Assembly: GCA_947586185.1 (NCBI GenBank)
Contig: CANPXN010000003.1
Location: forward strand, 62,001 to 126,000
Length of the DNA stretch: 64,000 nucleotides
From: an uncultured Clostridia bacterium
Lineage (GTDB): Bacteria > Bacillota > Clostridia > Oscillospirales > Ruminococcaceae
Direction: 5' to 3'
Part shown: positions 50,494-58,883 of the stretch, piece by piece
How positions within the stretch are numbered: position 1 is the stretch's first letter
Layout of the letters: each line of letters opens with the position of its first letter
The notes under the pieces: model-generated
Database searches by the model: none
Told to the model about the DNA's origin: nothing
Seen by the model: the letters and a program-made list of their open reading frames with translations, nothing else
Position numbers and translations under genes: made by a program

Positions 50494-52224
50494 CTATGAC
50501 TTTATGTATGTTGTTCCTATATTACCGTATGTGGTCATATAGTACTTGCTGTGACCTGTTTCATATTTCAAATCTGGGTCACATACATAAATTGTTCCTT
50601 TCTGATTGATCTCACACCAGCCATGAGGCAAAAATCCGCCTGCACGGGCAGTAACAAGTCCTGTAACTATTTTTGCGTCATATCCAAGCTCACGGGCAAG
50701 GAACATAAACTCAGCTGCAAATCTATAGCAGTTACCCTGATGATTTGTAAGCATCTCATAGGCATAATCCATTTCCCAGCCCTCATACTTTGAAAATGAA
50801 TTGTATCTCTTATATGAGTTGGAATTTACCGTATAGTCAAAGCATGCCTTGAGCTTCTCGCTGCTTGTGGTACAGTTTTTTGTCTGAGCGGCAACTACGC
50901 TCTGCACTTTTCTTTTAAGGTCTGCCGCCTTTTTGCCAAGAGTTCCGTCCTTTTCGATTTTATAATAGTCAACATAGGTGTTCTTTGCCATTGTTCCGTC
51001 ATCGTTAAAGTAATAGAACTTATCATTTATTTCCTGCCAGCCCTTGTAATCCTTTACGACAACCTTTTTGGAATAAGACCATGTTCCGTAATACTTCTTA
51101 CCGTCAACTATTTTGTATGCCCTTACATGAACATAATACTTTGTTCCGCATTTAAGGCCTGTAATTTCCTTTGAAACAGTACTGTTCTTATCAATATTTA
51201 TATAGGCGGAAGCTGACTCCTCATATGTAGTTGAGGTTGTATACTGTAGCTGATAGCCGTCAGCCGTCGCATCCTTTTCCCATTTTGCAACAGCCTTTCC
51301 GTTCATACTTGATGTAAAGCTGCTCATTACCTGCTTTTTAGGAACGATTATAAATGTTTTTGAAACTGAGCCTGTATAGCTGCCGATACCAGTAAGCGTA
51401 ACTCTTGCCTGACCGGTATTTACATTATCTGTGTATTTAACGGTATAATCCTTACCCTCCGTAAGCGTTAAATCTCCCCATGTAACATTAAAATCCTGAT
51501 TAATTGCACTTCCGGTATAGGCTTTATTTTTTATTCCGGTAATAGCAGCGTTTTTTATATTGCATGGGGCGATGCTATATTTAAGAGAGCTTTTACCCTC
51601 GTAGTTACCTAAATATGTAACGATCATATTCTTATCGCCAATACCTGTTATATCGTGAGAAACCGAAACAGTAAAGTCCGTACCCTCCACAAGCTCCTTA
51701 TCTCCGCTTTTTACTGAAACGGCAGGCACATGCTCCTTACCGTCATATTCAAAGCTTGACTGCAAAAGAACCGCCTCAATAAGCTCTGAACGTCTTGGCG
51801 CAATTTCAAAGGGTATGGTAACTGAACCGCAAAATCCTTCTGTACCGGTAATTACCGCTGTAGCCGTTCCGGCATTTATATTATTGCTGTATTCCACAGT
51901 GTATTCCGACTTTGGAACATCATGTCCTTGATATAAAACTGATACCTCGGGAGTTTTTTCCTCTCCATCATAAATGCAGTTTTCATCATCTATTTTTATG
52001 GTGCAGTTTTCGATCTGCGCCAACGTAGAAGCTTCGGCATCATTCTCCGACAGTTCTGCTTCGGCAGCTTCAGAAGGCTCTGTGGATTCCTCAGACGAAA
52101 TTACCGTTTCCTCAGCCGATGCAGAGAAAGAACCGCTGTTCAATGTCAAAGCAGCACCCGAAGCGGCAATGATAAGAGCAGCTGCGCCAATCAATGCTTT
52201 TTTCATAGCTTTTATTCCGCACAT
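50494..52224 (-). CDS. Secreted transglutaminase-like protein with MBG-type, FnIII and cell-wall-binding-type repeats
   Basis: The 576-residue product has a signal peptide (about 1-37), an acidic linker, three immunoglobulin-like MBG-type repeats (about 70-295, IYDGEEKTPEVSVLYQG, YDGKEHVPAVSVKSGDK), a fibronectin III domain (about 300-390), a choline/wall-binding-type repeat (WQEINDKFYYFNDDGTM) and a C-terminal transglutaminase-like domain. The Cys-His-Asp triad is visible in NCYRFAAEFMFLAREL, PHGWCEI and VCDPDL. It could crosslink or cleave surface proteins. The ATG at 52224 has AAAGGAG ten bases upstream, overlapping the stop of the LRR gene before it. Confidence 0.85.
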   Translation of the reverse strand: MCGIKAMKKALIGAAALIIAASGAALTLNSGSFSASAEETVISSEESTEPSEAAEAELSENDAEASTLAQIENCTIKIDDENCIYDGEEKTPEVSVLYQGHDVPKSEYTVEYSNNINAGTATAVITGTEGFCGSVTIPFEIAPRRSELIEAVLLQSSFEYDGKEHVPAVSVKSGDKELVEGTDFTVSVSHDITGIGDKNMIVTYLGNYEGKSSLKYSIAPCNIKNAAITGIKNKAYTGSAINQDFNVTWGDLTLTEGKDYTVKYTDNVNTGQARVTLTGIGSYTGSVSKTFIIVPKKQVMSSFTSSMNGKAVAKWEKDATADGYQLQYTTSTTYEESASAYINIDKNSTVSKEITGLKCGTKYYVHVRAYKIVDGKKYYGTWSYSKKVVVKDYKGWQEINDKFYYFNDDGTMAKNTYVDYYKIEKDGTLGKKAADLKRKVQSVVAAQTKNCTTSSEKLKACFDYTVNSNSYKRYNSFSKYEGWEMDYAYEMLTNHQGNCYRFAAEFMFLARELGYDAKIVTGLVTARAGGFLPHGWCEINQKGTIYVCDPDLKYETGHSKYYMTTYGNIGTTYIKS

Positions 52225-52226
52225 AA

Positions 52227-53684
52227 TTATTTATCTCCTTTCCTGTAATTCTCTTTATAAACGCTGAACGCATAGGATGCGTCAAGGGCAGAAACCTTTC
52301 CATTTTCATCACAGTCAGCAAAATACTTTGACTTTGAATCAAGACCGTAAGAACCTCCCCTGTAATATGACTTATATGCGCTAAAGATCACAGAGGCGTC
52401 CAAAGCAGTGATCTTATTATCTCCGTTCACATCTCCTCTGTATCTCAGCTCAGCCTGAACTGACGCAGCTTTTTCACCATCAACTAAAATGTCAATATCA
52501 TGCACACCAACTGTATCAGCTGTAAAAACAGCCGTATATTCTGCATCGACTCCGTTTTTCAGCACTGAAAGTCTTTTTCCGAAATCTATCTTATCGTTTG
52601 TACAATACAAATCTCCCAGTGATTCCATAGTTATATCCGGATTTTCAGTTGCTATTGTTTTAATAGGCATAAAGCTCTTGCCGTAAAATGTACAGTAAGA
52701 CTCTGCCAAAGAGCCTTCATAGCTGAGAATATCACCATTATAGCTGTATCCGTTTTCAGCACTGTAGCTGTTTGAAATCGTACTCTTGGCGTCATAAATA
52801 TTGCACTGCGGATTTCTTATAATAAAGCTTTCAAGACTTCCGCATTTGCTGAATGCACCTTCGCCTATAGCTTCAACGCCAGAAGAAATATCAACAGAAA
52901 CAAGTCCGTCGCACTGACTGAATGCAGAAGCTCCGATAGTTTTGACGTTTCCGCCTATGGAAATATTTTTCAGATTATCACAGTTCAGGAATGCGCCGAA
53001 TCCTATTTCTGAAACGCCCTCTGGAATCTCCAAGCTTTCAGACTTAGCTCCTGCCGGATATGCAATAAGCATAGTGGAATCCTTGCTCAGGAGTATACCT
53101 CCCTCGCTTCGATATACAGCGTTCCCCTCGGCAACATTTATTGCTTCAAGGCTTATACAGGAATTGAATACTCCATGCCCCAGCTCAGAAACTCCGGCTG
53201 GAAGCTCTGCACCTGTCAGCTTTACACAATTCTCAAAGGCATAATTGCCGATTGAAATAAGGCTTTCCGGAATATTTATATCTGTAAGCGAAGTACAGTC
53301 GTAAAATGCATAATTTCCAAACTGAGTTACGCCCTCCGGAATGCTTACAGCTTCAAGGGCTGTGCAGTTTTCAAATGCACTTTCTCCTATGGAGGTTACT
53401 CCAGCGGGAATTACTACCTTTTTAAGCCCCTCACACCAGCTGAAAGCCCTGTCCCCTATTGACTTTACAGCAATTCCGTCGATCTCAGCCGGAACCTCCG
53501 CATTGACCAACGTATTACTACATCCGGTAATTTCAACATAGCTTGCTCCAGAAGCATCTGAAAGCACATCATAATTAAAAGCGCTTTCCGCACCTATCGG
53601 CATAGCACATGTACCGCAGGACAATCCGGCTATACATGCGATCGCTGTAAGAGTTTTAAATAAACTTTTTCTTTTTCTGCTCAC
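52227..53684 (-). CDS. Secreted LRR_5 (BspA-like) protein with dockerin, first gene of surface-modification operon
   Basis: The 485-residue product has a signal peptide (about 8-28) and eight or so LRR_5 repeats, the longest array in the window (about 60-290, AFENCTALEAVSIPEGV, AFYDCTSLTDINIPESL), a spacer domain (about 315-410) and a dockerin (GDVNGDNKITALDASVIFSA, CDENGKVSALDASYAFSVYK). Its dockerin is of the DAS-x-x-F-S type shared with 40680 and 44979. It starts an operon with the transglutaminase-like, MBOAT, DHHW and SCP2 genes; only two bases separate its stop from the next start codon. Confidence 0.9.
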   Translation of the reverse strand: MSRKRKSLFKTLTAIACIAGLSCGTCAMPIGAESAFNYDVLSDASGASYVEITGCSNTLVNAEVPAEIDGIAVKSIGDRAFSWCEGLKKVVIPAGVTSIGESAFENCTALEAVSIPEGVTQFGNYAFYDCTSLTDINIPESLISIGNYAFENCVKLTGAELPAGVSELGHGVFNSCISLEAINVAEGNAVYRSEGGILLSKDSTMLIAYPAGAKSESLEIPEGVSEIGFGAFLNCDNLKNISIGGNVKTIGASAFSQCDGLVSVDISSGVEAIGEGAFSKCGSLESFIIRNPQCNIYDAKSTISNSYSAENGYSYNGDILSYEGSLAESYCTFYGKSFMPIKTIATENPDITMESLGDLYCTNDKIDFGKRLSVLKNGVDAEYTAVFTADTVGVHDIDILVDGEKAASVQAELRYRGDVNGDNKITALDASVIFSAYKSYYRGGSYGLDSKSKYFADCDENGKVSALDASYAFSVYKENYRKGDK

Positions 53685-53811
53685 AACTCTGTCCTCCTAC
53701 ACATAATTTTAAGATGTAAACACAAATTTACACTCTTTTTTATTTTAGCACATTTTGTAATTAGAGTCAACAAAAACTGACATGGTTTCATCTTCTACAA
53801 TTAAAAGCGAC

Positions 53812-53840
53812 TTGAAATTAAATCCAATATACGTTATAAT
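53812..53840 (+). promoter_or_regulatory. Promoter of the serpin gene
   Basis: TTGAAA (53812-53817) and TATAAT (53835-53840) with a 17-base spacer, 37 bases before the start codon. Confidence 0.75.
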
Positions 53841-53876
53841 AAATAATAAACCACAAATAACGATTTGGAGGACAAA

Positions 53877-55145
53877 ATGAAAAACTACAGAAAAGGAATA
53901 AAAAAGCTGCTCTCACTTTCAGCCGCTATTGGCATGACGTTCTCGTTTCTTTGCGGCTGTTCAGCTCCGGAGCAAGAGGAATCCTCTGCACCGGCAAGTG
54001 AGATTACCGAGCTGAGCGAAAGCTTTTTAAACGGAGCTGATGAATTTTCCATAAATCTTCTTAAAGAGGCTGCATCAGACCCGAAATACGCAGGAAAAAA
54101 TATTCTTGTATCTCCCGAATCAGTACTTATGGCTTTGGGTATGACTGCTGAAGGTGCATCAGGCTCTACTCTTTCAGAAATGGAGCAGGTACTTGCAGGT
54201 GGCATGAGCATAAAAGATTTCAGCAGCAGCATGCAGTATGAAATACAGAATGAAAAATCTTCAAAGGACGTAAAATTCAATATCGCAAACTCCGTATGGA
54301 TAAGAGACGATTCTGACAGAATCAAAATAAATGAGGATTTTCTTTCAAGAACAAAGAATTATTACAGCGCCGAGGCATTCAAAGAGGATTTCAGTAATGA
54401 TACACTGGAGAAAATAAACGGCTGGGTAAATGACAATACGGACGGAATGATAGATAAGATAATACAGGAAATACCAGACAGCGCAGTTATGTATCTTATC
54501 AATGCGATCGCTTTTGAGGGAAAATGGGAGGAAGAATACAAGGATTATCAGATAAATGAGGAGGATACCTTTACAAATTCAGAAGGCGAAGAAGAAAAAG
54601 TATGCATGCTCTCAAGTACTGAAAATATTTATCTTGAGGGCAAGGATGCAACAGGCTTTATAAAGGAATACAAGGGTGGAAAATATATTTTCACAGCTCT
54701 CCTTCCAAATGAGGGAATTACTCCGGAGGAATGTATTTCAGATATGACCGGCAAAACATTCAAAGAGCTTTTTGATGGCGAATCCGCTGAAGATGTGCTT
54801 GTAAAGATCCCGGAATTTGAATATGATTTCAGTACAAGCCTTAAACAATATCTTTCAGATATGGGAATAAAAACTGCCTTTTCGGGAGGTGCAGACTTTT
54901 CAAAAATGGCAGACGCAGGGGAGCTTTTTATCAGCGACGTTATACACAAGACCCATATTGAACTGAACCGCAAGGGAACTAAAGCCTCAGCGGCAACCAG
55001 CGTTATAATGACAGATGGGGCGGTGCTTCAGGAAGAAGAGCCGAAACAGGTTTATCTCGACAGACCCTTTGTGTATGCTATATATAATAATGAAACAGGT
55101 ATGCCGGTGTTTATGGGTGTTGTAAATTCCACCAAAAACAAATAA
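53877..55145 (+). CDS. Serpin (serine protease inhibitor) lipoprotein
   Basis: About 422 residues. The lipoprotein signal ends FSFLCGC. The serpin fold is clear: FSINLLKEAA, ILVSPESVLMALGMTAEGA, NAIAFEGKWEEEY, the hinge-reactive loop KGTKASAATSVIMTDGAV and the signature DRPFVYAIYNNETGMPVFMG. The hinge has the small residues needed for loop insertion, so it should be inhibitory; the scissile bond falls around Met-Thr-Asp-Gly-Ala. Lipid anchoring would place it outside the cell, guarding surface proteins from host or self proteases. I chose ATG 53877, which has GGAGG five bases before it. Confidence 0.94.
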   Translation: MKNYRKGIKKLLSLSAAIGMTFSFLCGCSAPEQEESSAPASEITELSESFLNGADEFSINLLKEAASDPKYAGKNILVSPESVLMALGMTAEGASGSTLSEMEQVLAGGMSIKDFSSSMQYEIQNEKSSKDVKFNIANSVWIRDDSDRIKINEDFLSRTKNYYSAEAFKEDFSNDTLEKINGWVNDNTDGMIDKIIQEIPDSAVMYLINAIAFEGKWEEEYKDYQINEEDTFTNSEGEEEKVCMLSSTENIYLEGKDATGFIKEYKGGKYIFTALLPNEGITPEECISDMTGKTFKELFDGESAEDVLVKIPEFEYDFSTSLKQYLSDMGIKTAFSGGADFSKMADAGELFISDVIHKTHIELNRKGTKASAATSVIMTDGAVLQEEEPKQVYLDRPFVYAIYNNETGMPVFMGVVNSTKNK

Positions 55146-55188
55146 TAATATTTAGCAAGATAGATCGGGATTTAAGGAGGAACTTGAA

Positions 55189-55866
55189 ATGGCATTTAAG
55201 TTAAATAGTGTTGTGCCTTGGGGCAGAAATATGGAAGAATACAAATTGATGTTTCAATTAAGTGAGAATGATATGTCAAAAAAAATTGCAGGCTTTGGAG
55301 ACGGTCCTGCTTGCTTTAATTATGAGATGACGAAAAGAAATGGGAATGTAATTTCATTTGACTTGATATATCAATTCTCCAAAACAGACATAGAAAAGCG
55401 AATTGAAGAAGTCAGAGTTACTGTTATGCAACAAATGAGAGAAAATATGCAAAATTATGTGTGGAAGAATATCAAGAATTTGGACGAACTTGAAAATACC
55501 CGTATGTCTGCTATGAAGAAGTTTTTATCCGACTATGAAAAAGGCAAAGCAGAGGGACGTTACGTATTTCACGAGCTGCCTAATAAACTACCCTATGAGA
55601 AAGATTACTTTGATATTGGATTGAGTTCTCATTTTTTGTTAATGTACACAGCATTAGGATATGATTTTCATATTGCTTCAATGACTGAAATGCTTAGGGT
55701 GTGTAAGGAAATTAGAATTTTTCCGATCGTGGATTTAGATGCAAATAAAACAGATTTGATTAAAAATGTTATAGACCACTTTCAAAAGGATTATATAGTA
55801 GAGATTGTTAAAACAGAATATGAATTTCAAAAGGGAGATAATAAGCTATTGATTATCAGAAAATAG
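55189..55866 (+). CDS. SAM-methyltransferase-like orphan
   Basis: The 225-residue soluble protein opens VVPWGRNMEEYKLMFQL and has a motif-I-like AGFGDGPACFNYEM followed by an acidic VISFDLIY, then YFDIGLSSHFLLMYTA, the usual methyltransferase mid-motif, and RIFPIVDLDAN. I infer a class I SAM-dependent methyltransferase of unknown target. The gene is AT-rich and its leader (AAGATAGATCGGGATTTAAGGAGG, split here as AAGATAGATCGG and ATTTAAGGAGG) resembles the end of the 141-bp module before the orphans at 34-35 kb. It follows the serpin by 43 bases and may share its promoter. Confidence 0.7.
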   Translation: MAFKLNSVVPWGRNMEEYKLMFQLSENDMSKKIAGFGDGPACFNYEMTKRNGNVISFDLIYQFSKTDIEKRIEEVRVTVMQQMRENMQNYVWKNIKNLDELENTRMSAMKKFLSDYEKGKAEGRYVFHELPNKLPYEKDYFDIGLSSHFLLMYTALGYDFHIASMTEMLRVCKEIRIFPIVDLDANKTDLIKNVIDHFQKDYIVEIVKTEYEFQKGDNKLLIIRK

Positions 55867-55874
55867 CTAACAAC

Positions 55875-55913
55875 AAAAAGCCTGAGAACATTTATGTTTT
55901 CTCAGGCTTTTTT
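55875..55913. terminator. Intrinsic terminator after the methyltransferase-like gene
   Basis: AAAAAGCCTGAGAACA pairs with TGTTTTCTCAGGCTTTTT across a short loop and continues into a T-run. The minus side may also serve the thioredoxin gene. Confidence 0.85.
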
Positions 55914-55953
55914 CATCTTTTATGAGTGCCGTACTTACCGGCATTACGGTTTA

Positions 55954-56265
55954 TTACAGGAACATATCCAAAAGCTCCTGCTTAGGAACAAAGCCAAGAG
56001 ATGTTTTCTCAGCCTTTCCGTTTTCAAACAAAATAACTGTAGGAATGCTTGAAATAGAATACTTTCCGGCAAGCTCCGGCTCTTCATCAACGTTTACCTT
56101 GCCCACCTTTATGACTTCGGCATACTCCTGAGCAATTTCTTCGATCACAGGTGCGAGCATCCTGCATGGTCCACACCATGACGCCCAGAAATCAACAAGC
56201 ACAGGCTTGTCCGATTGAAGCACCTCCTGCTCAAAATTCTGTGCAGTAATAATAATCTCAGCCAT
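55954..56265 (-). CDS. trxA: Thioredoxin
   Basis: The 103-residue protein has the thioredoxin active site WASWCGPCRML (about 28-38), the cis-proline loop SISSIPTVILF and a C-terminal LLDMFL helix. It reduces protein disulfides in the cytoplasm. It starts 14 bases after the FTR-like gene with a GAGGAAAT site. No NADPH-thioredoxin reductase is in the window, which raises the possibility that the adjacent iron-sulfur protein supplies electrons. Confidence 0.95.
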   Translation of the reverse strand: MAEIIITAQNFEQEVLQSDKPVLVDFWASWCGPCRMLAPVIEEIAQEYAEVIKVGKVNVDEEPELAGKYSISSIPTVILFENGKAEKTSLGFVPKQELLDMFL

Positions 56266-56279
56266 ATGATTTCCTCCTT

Positions 56280-56477
56280 CTATTTTGATTTATAATAAAG
56301 CATGCAGTGACAGTAGCCCTCAAAATCTGGATCGTTTATCTGATCCCGAAACTCCTTGCAGATGCATTTGTTTTCTTCGGTTCTTTCTATGCGGCAAGGA
56401 CAATAGCCTCCGGTTTTCTCCAGTCCTTCCTTTACAGCTTTTACAAGGTCTTCGTCTTTATTCAGTACAACCTGCAT
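56280..56477 (-). CDS. Ferredoxin-thioredoxin reductase catalytic-subunit-like protein
   Basis: The 65-residue protein has the six cysteines of the FTR catalytic chain in the expected pairs: CPC at 26 and 28, CIC at 38 and 40, CHC at 56 and 58. In the cyanobacterial enzyme four of these bind a [4Fe-4S] cluster and two form the redox disulfide that reduces thioredoxin. Here the spacings between pairs differ, but all six residues are present. It lies directly before trxA on the same strand, so a ferredoxin-driven thioredoxin system is the natural reading. No FTR variable subunit is seen. Confidence 0.85.
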   Translation of the reverse strand: MQVVLNKDEDLVKAVKEGLEKTGGYCPCRIERTEENKCICKEFRDQINDPDFEGYCHCMLYYKSK

Positions 56478-56582
56478 ATATTTTTCCTTTCTCTAAAGCT
56501 TTTATACTATACTGATCTGTAAAATTTTCACACTTGTAGTATAGCATAAAAGCTTCAAAAGTTCAATACCCTTTTCAAACTC

Positions 56583-56611
56583 TTGACAAACGACTTCCCA
56601 TGATGTATAAT
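56583..56611 (+). promoter_or_regulatory. Promoter of the marR-ABC exporter operon
   Basis: TTGACA (56583-56588) and TATAAT (56606-56611), 17-base spacer, just before the tandem operator. Confidence 0.85.
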
Positions 56612-56612
56612 A

Positions 56613-56641
56613 GTTAAACGTAAAACAGTTAAACGTTTAAC
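56613..56641 (+). promoter_or_regulatory. Tandem palindromic operator, probable MarR binding sites
   Basis: GTTAAACGTTTAAC (56628-56641) is a perfect 14-bp palindrome, and GTTAAACGTAAAAC (56613-56626) is a near copy 15 bases upstream. They cover the transcription start and end two bases before the ATG. This is where an autorepressor would act. Confidence 0.75.
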
Positions 56642-56643
56642 GA

Positions 56644-57156
56644 ATGGTGGTGAATAAAATAGAATACCATGAAATTGTAAGCATGCTGGAAAAAATTCAT
56701 ATTTTAAGACGCATCTTTTGCCAGCAGGCTACACACGGCTCCGAGCTGCATTTCAGTCAGATACCCGTGATCAAATATATTGAAAAGCATGACAACTGCA
56801 CCCAGATCGACATTGCAGATGCCTTGCAGGTTTCGCCTGCGTGCATTGCCACCTCTACAAAACGGCTTCAAAAAGCCGGAATGGTCACCAAAACCGTTGA
56901 CAATGATAATCTAAGGTGCAAAAGGATAAGCCTGACTGATAAGTGCCGGAATACAATAAAAGAACACGAAGAGATATTCAGCCAGTATGACGAACATATC
57001 TTTGGAGGACTTTCCGGCGAAGATCTTGAAACGCTGTCAAAGCTGCTTGATAAGATCATATATAATATGGAGGAGGCTATTGGAGAAAAGCATATAAAAA
57101 ACGACATGAACACAATGAATAAGCTGATCAATAAGCTGAAAGGAGAAGATATATGA
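56644..57156 (+). CDS. MarR-family transcriptional regulator
   Basis: The 170-residue protein has the winged helix of the MarR family (QIDIADALQVSPACIATSTKRLQKAGMV, wing DNDNLRCKRISLT, about 58-105) flanked by dimerisation helices. It presumably represses itself and the two ABC exporter genes that follow, sensing a toxic ligand. The start is uncertain: ATG 56644 has no ribosome site, and GTG 56650 has only a weak one; the transcript leader is about 25 bases. Its 3' end overlaps the first exporter gene by four bases. Confidence 0.88.
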   Translation: MVVNKIEYHEIVSMLEKIHILRRIFCQQATHGSELHFSQIPVIKYIEKHDNCTQIDIADALQVSPACIATSTKRLQKAGMVTKTVDNDNLRCKRISLTDKCRNTIKEHEEIFSQYDEHIFGGLSGEDLETLSKLLDKIIYNMEEAIGEKHIKNDMNTMNKLINKLKGEDI

Positions 57157-58883
57157 TAAAAAAAATTGCGTCGTGTATCGGCGAATACAAAAAGTATACG
57201 ATTCTTACACCGGTCATCATAATTGGTGAAGTGCTTATGGAAATTCTCATTCCCTTTGTAATGGCTCAGATAATTAACGTTGGCATTAAGGGCAGCGGAG
57301 GAGTTCAGTATATTGTAAAAATGGGACTGCTTATGATCTTAATGGCAACCTTTTCTCTGATATGCGGTACTCTTGCCGGAAAATATGCCGCCGTTGCAGG
57401 AATGGGTCTTGCTAAAAATTTAAGGCAGAAGCTTTTTGATAAGGTGCAGGATTTTTCGTTCAAAAACGTCGATAAATTCAGTACAGCATCCCTTGTAACA
57501 AGGCTTACAACGGACGTTACAAATACTCAGAACGCCTTTATGATGATAATAAGGACTGCTGTAAGAGCGCCTATGATGATGATAGGCGCTACTATCATGG
57601 CTCTTGTGACAAATGCTCAGCTGTCAGTAATATTTTTTATAGCAATACCTGTACTTGGGATCGCTCTGTGGCTTATCGGCTCACATGCTCATCCGAGATT
57701 TCAGAAAATGCTGAAAAAATACGATGCCATGAACGCATCGGTTCAGGAAAACCTTATAGCAATAAGAGTTGTAAAAGCGTTTGTAAGAGAAAAATATGAA
57801 AATGAAAAGTTTGAAGCTTCGGCGGACGACGTAAGAAAAGCACAGCTCTATGCGGAAAAGATCGTCGTTCTAAACAATCCTATTATGCAGCTTGTTATGT
57901 ACGCATGTATAACCTCCATAGTATGGTTTGGCGGTCAGCTCATTATCGGTCAGAGCATGGACGTAGGACAGCTTTCAAGCTTCATATCCTATGTGACCCA
58001 GATACTCATGTCACTTATGATGATATCATTCATATTCATTATGTGCGTAATATCAAGAGCTTCCTTTGCCCGTATTGCTGAGGTACTTGGAGAGACACCT
58101 GATATAGAAGACGGTCCTGACAAGGACGCTGTTTTAAAGGATGGCTCTATTGTATTTGAAAACGTATCCTTCAGCTATCATGATACAGCAGATACCTATA
58201 TTCTTTCAGATATTAATCTTGAAATAAGCTCCGGTGAAACAATAGGAATTATCGGCGGAACAGGCTCGTCAAAAACAAGCCTTGTTCAGCTTATCCCAAG
58301 ACTTTATGACACGACTGCCGGAAATGTAATTGCAGGTGGACACAACGTAAAAGACTACACACTGGAGCATCTGCGTAATGAAGTTGCAATGGTGCTCCAG
58401 AACAATGTGCTTTTCTCTGGAACTATCAAAGATAATCTTCGCTGGGGCAATAAAAATGCAACAGATGAAGAAATAACGGAGGCATGCAAGGCTGCTCAGG
58501 CTCACGACTTTATAATGTCCTTTCCAAAGGGCTATGATACCGATTTAGGGCAGGGCGGAGTAAATGTTTCCGGCGGACAAAAGCAGCGTCTTTGTATCGC
58601 AAGAGCACTTCTTAAAAAGCCGAAGATCATTATTCTTGATGACAGTACCAGCGCAGTTGATACTGCTACGGACAGTAAGATACGCCAGGCATTCAGGGAA
58701 CAGCTTTCAGACACTACAACGATCATCATTGCTCAGCGTGTTTCCTCTGTATGCGATGCGGACAAAATCATTGTTCTTGACGACGGAAGGATCAACGGAA
58801 TAGGAACTCATGAACAGCTCCTTGAAAGCAACGAGATTTACCGTGAAGTATATCAGTCACAGCAGAAAGGAAGTGATGAATAA
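57153..58883 (+). CDS. ABC exporter half-transporter with degenerate ATPase site
   Basis: The 576-residue protein has six transmembrane helices (about 15-310) and a C-terminal ATPase domain. Walker A is GGTGSSKTSLV, the signature NVSGGQKQR, Walker B ends ILDDSTSAVD with Asp in place of the catalytic Glu, and the H-loop reads IAQR with Gln in place of His. These changes mark the degenerate-site subunit of heterodimeric exporters such as TM287/288 and BmrCD. The partner follows, overlapping by one base. Likely substrates are drugs or lipids; MarR control favours drugs. Confidence 0.93.
   Translation: MIKKIASCIGEYKKYTILTPVIIIGEVLMEILIPFVMAQIINVGIKGSGGVQYIVKMGLLMILMATFSLICGTLAGKYAAVAGMGLAKNLRQKLFDKVQDFSFKNVDKFSTASLVTRLTTDVTNTQNAFMMIIRTAVRAPMMMIGATIMALVTNAQLSVIFFIAIPVLGIALWLIGSHAHPRFQKMLKKYDAMNASVQENLIAIRVVKAFVREKYENEKFEASADDVRKAQLYAEKIVVLNNPIMQLVMYACITSIVWFGGQLIIGQSMDVGQLSSFISYVTQILMSLMMISFIFIMCVISRASFARIAEVLGETPDIEDGPDKDAVLKDGSIVFENVSFSYHDTADTYILSDINLEISSGETIGIIGGTGSSKTSLVQLIPRLYDTTAGNVIAGGHNVKDYTLEHLRNEVAMVLQNNVLFSGTIKDNLRWGNKNATDEEITEACKAAQAHDFIMSFPKGYDTDLGQGGVNVSGGQKQRLCIARALLKKPKIIILDDSTSAVDTATDSKIRQAFREQLSDTTTIIIAQRVSSVCDADKIIVLDDGRINGIGTHEQLLESNEIYREVYQSQQKGSDE

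Noticed and set aside
57153..58883. Walker A (GGTGSSKT) and Asp/Gln changes in the first exporter as inactivating mutations
   Set aside because: These are the normal features of the degenerate-site subunit in heterodimeric exporters.
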